A stretch of 31,310 nt of DNA from JAEXOD01 sp937930275 (GTDB lineage Bacteria; Bacteroidota; Ignavibacteria; Ignavibacteriales; Melioribacteraceae), in the NCBI GenBank assembly GCA_036733965.1, contig DAIMZL010000028.1:1-31310 (forward strand). Reading direction: 5' to 3'. Numbering within the stretch: position 1 is the first letter of the stretch; each line of letters begins with the position of its first letter. The notes under the pieces are model-generated. The model had not been told where the DNA came from. It saw only the letters and a list, made by a program, of their open reading frames with translations, and did not search any database. The position numbers and the translations under genes were made by a program. This document shows, piece after piece, positions 25,220 through 31,310 of the stretch.

Positions 25220-25789
25220 ATGATAAATAATATTTCAGATATCGAAATTATTAATTCTATTAAACATGGCAATAAAAACGATTTTAAATTGCTGGTTGAT
25301 AGGTATAAACTTAAAGCTTTTTCGCTATTATTTAGGATGCTAAAAAATAAAGAAGAGGCTGAAGAAGTTTTACAAGATTCGTTTGTAAAAGCTTTTTATT
25401 CATTACCTTACTTTAGAAGTGAAAGTAAATTTTCTACTTGGTTTTATAAAATTGTTTATAATACTTGTTTAAGTCATTTATCAAAACAAAAAAGACGTGC
25501 GGAATTAGAATTAATTATTGAAGACGATAATTTATTAGGAAATAATGACGAAAACATTTTGGGAACATTAGAAAAATCTGAAGGTGATATATATAAATAT
25601 ATTGATTTACTGCCTATTAAATATAGTTTAATTTTGATATTATTTTACATTGACGAACTTAGTATTAGCGAAATTAGTAACACGTTAAGCATAACCGCAT
25701 CTAACGTAAAGGTTATTTTGCACCGCGCACGAACAGAATTAAAATCCATATTAGATAAACATAATTTCAAGCAGGTATCAAATGGATAA
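25220..25789 (+). CDS. ECF-type RNA polymerase sigma factor
   Basis: Directs RNA polymerase to a stress or envelope regulon, 189 residues. Sigma region 2 (~15-85) with DFKLLVDRYKLKAFSLLFRML, EEAEEVLQDSFVKAFYSL and FSTWFYKIVYNTCLSHL; region 4 (~125-180) with LPIKYSLILILFYIDELSISEISNTL and the helix-turn-helix ITASNVKVILHRARTELK. An upstream in-frame start at 25196 is possible but lies within the promoter, so ATG 25220 is preferred. No ribosome binding site is seen. The 3' end overlaps the next gene by 8 bases, which implies coupled translation of its anti-sigma factor. Confidence 0.93.
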   Translation: MINNISDIEIINSIKHGNKNDFKLLVDRYKLKAFSLLFRMLKNKEEAEEVLQDSFVKAFYSLPYFRSESKFSTWFYKIVYNTCLSHLSKQKRRAELELIIEDDNLLGNNDENILGTLEKSEGDIYKYIDLLPIKYSLILILFYIDELSISEISNTLSITASNVKVILHRARTELKSILDKHNFKQVSNG

Positions 25790-26273
25790 TAACGAACTAA
25801 TAAACTTATATTTTGACGGCTTATTAAATGATGCCGAAAAATTTTCATTTGAACGCAAAATTAAAGAAGATCAAATTTTTGCCGAAGAATATTACAAATA
25901 TAAAAAAGCTATAGAAATATTTAAAGAATTACCACAATATTCTCCTTCTCCCAATTTTACCGATTCTTTAGTAAAAAAACTAAATTTACCCAAAAATAAA
26001 AAAGATAATGTATTCTTTCTTTCGGTAGTAATCAGTTTAATTATAACTTTTGTATTTATTGCCGTTTCGGTCTTTGGTTATGTAAACAAAAAACAATTAG
26101 CAGTTTCTGAATATAAAAACAGTTTATTTGATAAGATAAATTTAGAATCCTTGAATTCGGTTCTTCACTCAAATAACTTTTTAATTATATTATCATCGGT
26201 AACATTAATAATGCTTATTGTTGTATATTTTATACAATCTAATTTTAATAAACTGAAAAAACAATTAGCATAA
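25782..26273 (+). CDS. Probable membrane-bound anti-sigma factor
   Basis: Protein of 163 residues, inferred to hold the preceding sigma factor inactive at the inner membrane. The cytoplasmic N-terminus (ELINLYFDGLLNDAEKFSFE, then EEYYKYKKAIEIFKELP) has the helical pattern of anti-sigma domains, but lacks the HxxxCxxC zinc motif. Two membrane segments (~78-100 and ~133-152) enclose a short loop of about 30 residues. Evidence is mainly position: its ATG overlaps the sigma stop region by 8 bases. No similarity to a named anti-sigma family was certain. It is followed at once by a strong terminator. Confidence 0.75.
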   Translation: MDNNELINLYFDGLLNDAEKFSFERKIKEDQIFAEEYYKYKKAIEIFKELPQYSPSPNFTDSLVKKLNLPKNKKDNVFFLSVVISLIITFVFIAVSVFGYVNKKQLAVSEYKNSLFDKINLESLNSVLHSNNFLIILSSVTLIMLIVVYFIQSNFNKLKKQLA

Positions 26274-26307
26274 AAAAAAGCCTGTCAAAATTTGACAGGC
26301 TTTTTTT
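26273..26307. terminator. Bidirectional terminator
   Basis: An almost perfect palindrome: A8-GCCTGTCAAA, one base, TTTGACAGGC-T7. It ends the sigma/anti-sigma operon on the plus strand and, 18 bases past its stop, the surface-protein gene on the minus strand. Confidence 0.93.
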
Positions 26308-26324
26308 GCATTATTATACAAAAA

Positions 26325-28487
26325 TTATTTCATTAAAGCCATTTTCTTTGTAGCTGTAAAGTTTTTACCGTTTACGCCTTTAGCTTCAATAGTATAGAAA
26401 TAAATACCGCTTGAAAGTGAAGAAGCATTAACATTAACTTCGTGGTTACCAACAGTGTAGTTGCCTTCAGCTATTGTGTTTACTAACTGACCTAATGAGT
26501 TATATAAACTAATTGTAATATTTGATTCAACCGGAATAGCAAAAGCAATTTTTGTAGTCGGGTTAAATGGGTTAGGATAATTTTGGCTTAAAGCAAATTC
26601 TGTTGGAACGCCAACTGATACTTCAACTGCGTTTGAATAAGAAATTGTTCCGTCAAAATCAACTTGTTTTAATCTGTATGTAAATGTACCGCTTAAAGAT
26701 GAAGCATCTGTATATGAATAAAGATGTCTTTCGGTAGAAGTTCCGTTACCGGGTACAAAAGCTATTTGTTCAAAAACCTTACCGTCATTGCTTCTTTCAA
26801 TAGCAAATCCGCTGTTGTTGGTTTCGGTAGCTGTTGCCCAATTTAATACAACTTTATTATCAACTGCTTTAGCTTCAAAGCTGGTTAATTCAACAGGTAC
26901 GGCACCTGTTCCGTAAACTGATACGTTATCAATTGCCCAATACCAGTTCCAACCGGTATTAGCATACGTAAAACGAACTCTAACATCAGATTTGCCTGCT
27001 GCAATAGCGGTAACATCAAACGTTTTATGAACTGTACGATCATCAACACCAACTACGTAATATACGTTAGTCCATGTTGTGCCGCCGTCAACACTAATAT
27101 CCATCCAACCTTGATCTTGGCTTGAGCTATAAATATGGAAATCAGAATCAAATTCAACAAAAACTTGATCAAAAGCTGACATGTTTAAGCCGTTAGTTAA
27201 AGTTGCCGTTGTAGTTGTTGCACCGGCACCGCTTCCCCATTCGTCACTATCAGCTGCTAAAACTGCACCGGTAGCGGTAGGAGGTAATAAATATGAATTT
27301 GGCCATGTTGTGTAAGCTGTCCAAACATAAGGTGCTGTTCCGGTAATTGTCCAGTTAACTGCGCCTGCCGAAAAATCATCTAAGAAAGTAGCAGGATCTC
27401 TCATAGTTTTGAAACTCCAAATAGAACCGTTTGTTGTACCGGTGTTATCAGTTTCAACTACTCTCCAGTAATAGGTTGTAAAATAGTTCAAAGCACTACA
27501 TTCGTAAGCATTAACAGGAGTACCGTCATATACTAAAACCGAAGCATCCATGTTCTGAACTGCAGCCATATCGCTACCAAAATATACTTTAGTGCCGGTA
27601 GTCGTATTCGGATTTACCCAAGTTAAATTAACGCCGGTAATTGCAACACCGGTAGCTCCGTTTGCGGGAGATGGGTTAGTAGCTGGACCAGGACCAACCG
27701 GTGCGCCGGAAGTTCCGTAAACAGTAAAAGGAATACCTTGTGCGCTTGTACCGTCAAGTAAAGCTGCCCAACCGGCTGTAGTTAACTGAATAGCGTTTCC
27801 GGTAACTGCTTGTCCGGTAATTGTAATAGGAGGACACCATGGACCGGAAGCTAAACTACCTGTTGCAGAAAATTCAAACCAATAAGTTCCGGGGGCTAAA
27901 GTTAAACCCGGTGTTGCTGCTACAATTGCCATAACGGGTCTTGTAGTACCTGCAGGGTTATCTGTATCCAAATATCTGTAAGCACCGGAAAAATAAGTTG
28001 CTGACATCAAATTAGTTGTCAAATCTCCGTAAACAAGCGTTCCGCCTGCACTTGGGTCACCGTTATAAACTCTAACATATAATCCTGTAATAGTGGATGT
28101 TAAGGTTGAACCTGTTTGATAAGCAAAAACTTTAACAGAGTCAACTGTCCATGTAGCTCCTAATACTTCTACATCATCAGCCACACTGTTACCTGCTGTT
28201 TGTTGAAAACCTGCACCATAGGTTGATAAACCTAAAGCAGACTGTAAAACGCTACCGTTGTAACCGTTTGGACCGGCGCCGGGAGCATTAACACAAGAAC
28301 CATTTGAATATAATTCGCCTCTTTCCGTAAAATGCGGTATCGGTTGTGGATTAATTACACGTGTTTTTAAGATATAATCTAAATTCACGCCTCTAAGATC
28401 AGCAGATTCACTTGCGTTTTGTGCAAATGTACTTGCTGCAAAAAGTAAAAACAATGAGAAGATTACAAAGTAGGTACTTTTTCTCAT
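26325..28487 (-). CDS. T9SS-sorted surface protein with fibronectin III and jelly-roll regions
   Basis: Exported protein of 720 residues. The signal peptide (MRKSTYFVIFSLFLLFAASTFAQ) is followed by a beta domain (~60-260: TYWFEFSATGSLASGPWCPP), a fibronectin III-like domain (~270-360: NPSPANGATGVAITGVNLTW, YYWRVVETDNTG), a jelly-roll/MAM-like domain (~365-530: FDQVFVEFDSDF, GWMDISVDGGTTWTNV, WYWAIDNVSVYG), and a stalk. The T9SS type A sorting domain is the last ~90 residues (LSQNYPNPFNPTTKIAFAIP, ending TATKKMALMK). Cargo of type IX secretion, probably attached to the surface. GGAGG lies 6 bases before the ATG, and codons appear more GC-rich than in its neighbours, suggesting high expression. 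No enzymatic motif; adhesion is a guess. Confidence 0.88.
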   Translation of the reverse strand: MRKSTYFVIFSLFLLFAASTFAQNASESADLRGVNLDYILKTRVINPQPIPHFTERGELYSNGSCVNAPGAGPNGYNGSVLQSALGLSTYGAGFQQTAGNSVADDVEVLGATWTVDSVKVFAYQTGSTLTSTITGLYVRVYNGDPSAGGTLVYGDLTTNLMSATYFSGAYRYLDTDNPAGTTRPVMAIVAATPGLTLAPGTYWFEFSATGSLASGPWCPPITITGQAVTGNAIQLTTAGWAALLDGTSAQGIPFTVYGTSGAPVGPGPATNPSPANGATGVAITGVNLTWVNPNTTTGTKVYFGSDMAAVQNMDASVLVYDGTPVNAYECSALNYFTTYYWRVVETDNTGTTNGSIWSFKTMRDPATFLDDFSAGAVNWTITGTAPYVWTAYTTWPNSYLLPPTATGAVLAADSDEWGSGAGATTTTATLTNGLNMSAFDQVFVEFDSDFHIYSSSQDQGWMDISVDGGTTWTNVYYVVGVDDRTVHKTFDVTAIAAGKSDVRVRFTYANTGWNWYWAIDNVSVYGTGAVPVELTSFEAKAVDNKVVLNWATATETNNSGFAIERSNDGKVFEQIAFVPGNGTSTERHLYSYTDASSLSGTFTYRLKQVDFDGTISYSNAVEVSVGVPTEFALSQNYPNPFNPTTKIAFAIPVESNITISLYNSLGQLVNTIAEGNYTVGNHEVNVNASSLSSGIYFYTIEAKGVNGKNFTATKKMALMK

Positions 28488-28595
28488 TAAGACCTCCAGA
28501 ATGTTTGTTTGTAAGATGATTAATTAAAAAATAATAAAACCTATCTACTGCTTAATAATATCCTAAATAATAATATTAAAAGCAAATTAATTTTT

Positions 28596-29546
28596 TCACT
28601 CAACTGCAGATTCAGTAATTTCTAAAATATTTTCATCTGTATTAATAGAACAGTTTACACCGAAAGGAACTGTAATATTATCCGAAATATGTCCGTGTTT
28701 AAAATTATAGATAACCGGTCTGCTTAAATTAGTAAAATAATCGGCTATCACTTCATTTAAAGTTAGTGATTTGTTTCCGTCTGCTTCATAACAATCAACA
28801 AATCTTCCTAAAACAACAGCATTAGCTTCTTCAAAACCTTTTGCAAGTTTTATTTGATTTAGCATCCTATCTACTCTATAAGGGGGTTCGCCTATATCTT
28901 CAAGCATTAAAACACTGTTTTCAAACGAGGGTAAATACTCTGTACCCATTATCGCAGTAATTAATGCAAGATTTCCGCCTAATAAAGTTCCGCTTGCATT
29001 CCCCTTGTTTAATACAAAAAACCTTTCGTTATCAGGGTTAGCAAGCTTTCCGAAAGGTTCGGAACTTGTTATCATTCTCCAAAATTGTTCTTCGGTAAAT
29101 TTGCTTACTTCTTCTTTCCAAAAGTCAACAGCTACCATAGGACCTGCAAAAGTAACCAACCCGCATTTCTTAAAAAAAGCCATTTGTAAAGCAGTAATAT
29201 CACTATATCCCACAAAAATTTTTGGATTCTTTTTTATTAACGAATAATCAATTTTATCCAATAATCGGGGAGTTCCGTAACCGCCTCGCGCACATATAAT
29301 TGCCTTTACGGCTTTTTTATCAAACATGTAATGTAAATCTTCAAGTCTTTCTTCATCTGTGCCTGCTAAGTAACCCCTTACTTTACCTACATTTTTGCCT
29401 ACTTCTACTTTGTAGCCTAACGATTCTAAATATTTTACGCCTTTGTTAATTCTTGTTAAATCATCGGGGATTGAAGCCGGAGTAATAATTCCTATCAAAT
29501 CACCCTTAGAAAGTTTTTTTGGTTTCAAAAGTTTAATATTTTTCAT
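28596..29546 (-). CDS. LD-carboxypeptidase (peptidase family S66)
   Basis: Cytoplasmic enzyme of 316 residues that removes the terminal D-alanine from murein tetrapeptides during cell-wall recycling; S66 relatives (MccF) instead cleave microcin-type compounds. The Ser-Glu-His triad is visible: Ser115 in FVGYSDITAL, Glu216 in LMLEDIGEPPYRVDRML, His286 in HGHISDNITVPFG. The ARGGYGTPRLLDKIDY segment is typical. No signal peptide is present. It starts 31 bases after the porin stop codon, so both are probably one operon. It could work with the M23 peptidase of this window in wall turnover. Confidence 0.92.
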   Translation of the reverse strand: MKNIKLLKPKKLSKGDLIGIITPASIPDDLTRINKGVKYLESLGYKVEVGKNVGKVRGYLAGTDEERLEDLHYMFDKKAVKAIICARGGYGTPRLLDKIDYSLIKKNPKIFVGYSDITALQMAFFKKCGLVTFAGPMVAVDFWKEEVSKFTEEQFWRMITSSEPFGKLANPDNERFFVLNKGNASGTLLGGNLALITAIMGTEYLPSFENSVLMLEDIGEPPYRVDRMLNQIKLAKGFEEANAVVLGRFVDCYEADGNKSLTLNEVIADYFTNLSRPVIYNFKHGHISDNITVPFGVNCSINTDENILEITESAVE

Positions 29547-29577
29547 AGCCTATGTTATCCGCTCTATCATTAATTAG

Positions 29578-30600
29578 TTAAAATGCCGCTTGAAATCCTA
29601 AATATATTCTATTCAGACTTTTTCTTCCAGCTAATTTATAATCTGTAAACTCGTAATTCAACTTAATCTGGTTTAGTATATTTTCATTTAATATAAACGA
29701 AAAACCTGCCGTAATTTTAGTTAATTCATCATCTGTTACTTGATTATTCGGTTCTAAATATTCAAATCTAACGCCGGGTTGAATTGCTACAAAGTACTTA
29801 GCATCAACCGGTACGGTATAAACTGCAAAACCTTGATAACTGAATCCGTTATATTTTACATTTAAAGTATCTGTTTTTCTTAATGCATATTCAACATCTG
29901 CTTTTAATCCGCCGATATTTAACGTACTTCCAAAATCAAAAATATTTACTTCGGCATTATTTAGTTTACCGTTGTAATAATTTGCAGATAGCAAAAGCAT
30001 TTCTAAAGGTTTAACAACGGCACGGAATGATTTGTTTAATGTTCTATCCGTTTCTAATTTATTAGCACCGCTTCCGTTAAATAGCCCGGCATGTAGTTCA
30101 AGACCGTTTAAATCTTTATTTACATAACTAACCATTCCGCCTATATCTCTTAAATCGGGTGCTATTTTTGTTGTAAGGTTTCTATTAATAAAATCAAGTT
30201 CTAAAGGTGCACGTAAATTATCCGTGCTAAAGGGTATTTTATACTGCCCGAATGTAACAGCTAAGTTTTTATCAAAATTATATTTTACCATAGCGTCTTG
30301 TAAAACTTCTGCAAATTTTGCTTTAACGTCTGTTACTTTACCGTTAATATCTTTTTTTTGCGATAAACTGCCTATATTAGCAAAGTTTACTAAAACTTTA
30401 TATGAAATGAAATCATTTACCGAGCCTTTTACTCCAAGTCGGGCGGCATTAATTGAAAAAGATTCGGCATGATAAGTAACATCTGTGTCAAAATACCCTT
30501 TAAAATCGCCAAAAACAGTAGGTTTATGCTTGTTTTCTTGAGCATAAAAATTATTAACAATTAACAGGGTAACAACTAAAAACAGTATTCTTTTAAACAT
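29578..30600 (-). CDS. Outer-membrane porin, phosphate-selective porin O/P-like
   Basis: Outer-membrane beta-barrel porin of 340 residues. The signal peptide MFKRILFLVVTLLIVNNFYAQ precedes a 16-strand type barrel with alternating residues and a C-terminal Phe (RIYLGFQAAF), needed for barrel insertion. Segments such as GDFKGYFDTDVTYH, ARLGVKGSVNDFISYKV, VTFGQYKIPFSTDN and DLRDIGGMVSYVNKD match the OprP/OprO-like family common in Bacteroidota. Phosphate selectivity is not readable here, because family members transport different anions. The downstream S66 gene is close enough for an operon. Promoter would be in the AT-rich region upstream. Confidence 0.82.
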   Translation of the reverse strand: MFKRILFLVVTLLIVNNFYAQENKHKPTVFGDFKGYFDTDVTYHAESFSINAARLGVKGSVNDFISYKVLVNFANIGSLSQKKDINGKVTDVKAKFAEVLQDAMVKYNFDKNLAVTFGQYKIPFSTDNLRAPLELDFINRNLTTKIAPDLRDIGGMVSYVNKDLNGLELHAGLFNGSGANKLETDRTLNKSFRAVVKPLEMLLLSANYYNGKLNNAEVNIFDFGSTLNIGGLKADVEYALRKTDTLNVKYNGFSYQGFAVYTVPVDAKYFVAIQPGVRFEYLEPNNQVTDDELTKITAGFSFILNENILNQIKLNYEFTDYKLAGRKSLNRIYLGFQAAF

Positions 30601-31132
30601 AAAATCCCCATTTTTTTATAATTTAATTCCATTTTAAATAATTTTTTTTAATAATTCAAGTTTTTTAAACTAAAAATTAAATAATTATTCATATTTTTTA
30701 ATAATTATGCTATTTTACCTTAATTAATTAAAAAATAAAGCTTTCAACTTAAATAAATAAGGTATTTTTTACAAAATATTCAAATTATAACTTAAAATAC
30801 TCAAAAAGTTTCATTATTCAAAGTATTATTAAAAAAAATAAATGAAGAATATTTTTGAATTTTTTATTATGCTATTGTGGTAATTAAATTTATTTGCATC
30901 GATTTTAAAAGAGAATATTTTCGCATTTGTATTATCTCTAATCTATAATTTATATTTTATAACGCCTTTCATAATAAAATGGTACTGGAATTATAAAATC
31001 ATTAAATTAATTAATTTTTTTTTATTAATAATTTTAAGTGAAATATTTTAAATTTTCCAATCTTCTTTTATATTCAAATTTTCAAAAAAAAATGTTAAAT
31101 TAAAGGTTTATTAAAAATTAATTGAGGATACT
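30601..31132. other. AT-rich intergenic region, no gene seen
   Basis: 532 bases between the divergent porin and surE genes, built mostly of A and T with many stop codons in all frames. I saw no tRNA, terminator stem, or repeat with more than chance symmetry. It must contain the promoters of both genes, but none stands out. Confidence 0.7.
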
Positions 31133-31310
31133 GTGAAAATATTAGTTAGCAATGATGACGGGATTTATTCAAAAGGTATTTATGCGTTAACAGAAGCTTT
31201 AAAAGAGATTGGTGAAGTTATAGTAGTAGCGCCGTTAACGGAACAAAGTGCAGTAGGACACGCAATTACAATGAAAATACCGCTTAGAGTAACAAAACAT
31301 TACCGTGGAG
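31133..31310 (+). CDS. surE: 5'/3'-nucleotidase SurE, N-terminal part (GTG start)
   Basis: Metal-dependent survival protein that removes phosphate from nucleoside monophosphates in the cytoplasm. The first 59 residues are present and cut by the window end. MKILVSNDDGIYSKGIYALTEAL contains the family's metal-binding NDDG motif, and VVVAPLTEQSAVGHAITM is the second conserved block, with the substrate-contacting Ser. GTG at 31133 is the start, as GAGG stands 5 bases upstream and the first strand begins immediately. Confidence 0.93.
   Translation, partial: MKILVSNDDGIYSKGIYALTEALKEIGEVIVVAPLTEQSAVGHAITMKIPLRVTKHYRG

Noticed and set aside
22928..30600. PhoBR-type phosphate regulon including the porin
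   Set aside because: The kinase, regulator and porin only resemble phosphate-system families; no Pho box was recognised and the genes are not adjacent, so a link is not supported.
30601..31132. Replication origin or small RNA in the AT-rich region
   Set aside because: No DnaA-box cluster, no stable stem and no neighbouring dnaA/dnaN gene; AT richness alone is not enough.

Overview
The window is strongly AT-rich bacterial chromosome, most likely from a member of the Bacteroidota/Chlorobi (FCB) group close to Ignavibacteria. The main clues are two secreted proteins that end in the 'NYPNPFNP' type of type IX secretion (T9SS) sorting domain, a carboxypeptidase-regulatory/TonB-dependent receptor, a separate secD-secF pair, and the rpsF-ssb-rpsR-rplI order. 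The lineage call is inference from these families; no rRNA gene is present. It is assembled shotgun data: a 100-N scaffold gap lies inside one gene, and the left end cuts into glutamine synthetase.

Layout. 1-334: 3' end of glutamine synthetase with a terminator. 542-1381 (-): secreted DUF4097 repeat protein, divergent from an exported S9 prolyl-oligopeptidase-like peptidase (1531-4026) followed by an M23 lipoprotein (4038-5270). A convergent Rrf2 regulator follows. 5768-10505 (-) holds secF, secD, then rplI, rpsR, ssb and rpsF, read leftwards from a promoter and a candidate S6:S18 autoregulatory leader at about 10510-10621. 10729-16559 (-) is an operon of a TonB-dependent receptor and a large T9SS-exported protein made of two 412-residue repeats. 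16567-16908 holds a palindromic operator candidate and a dispersed repeat, then a nitroreductase (+). 17558-17817 is a MITE-like inverted-repeat element. 17925-23977 (+): hypothetical exported protein, xseA-xseB-dxs, and an OmpR/PhoB-type regulator with its histidine kinase. 24071-24649 (+): rplU-rpmA. 24765-26273: a small membrane protein divergent from an ECF sigma factor/anti-sigma pair. 26325-30600 (-): T9SS-sorted surface protein, S66 LD-carboxypeptidase and porin. 31133-31310 (+): start of surE.

How the parts work together. Much of the window serves the envelope: SecDF drives export across the inner membrane, T9SS-sorted proteins and the TonB receptor/porin act at the outer membrane, and M23/S66 enzymes process peptidoglycan. 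The remaining housekeeping covers ribosomal proteins, exonuclease VII and isoprenoid precursor synthesis.

The best candidates for something undescribed are: (a) a symmetric pair of divergent ECF-type promoters (TGTAAC-N17-GTC on both strands) between the sigma gene and the small membrane protein gene, which makes that protein a probable member of the sigma regulon; (b) the TonB receptor plus duplicated beta-helix-like T9SS protein, whose scaffold gap appears to be an assembly artefact because deleting the gap and one 55-bp copy restores one 942-codon frame; and (c) the rpsF leader.
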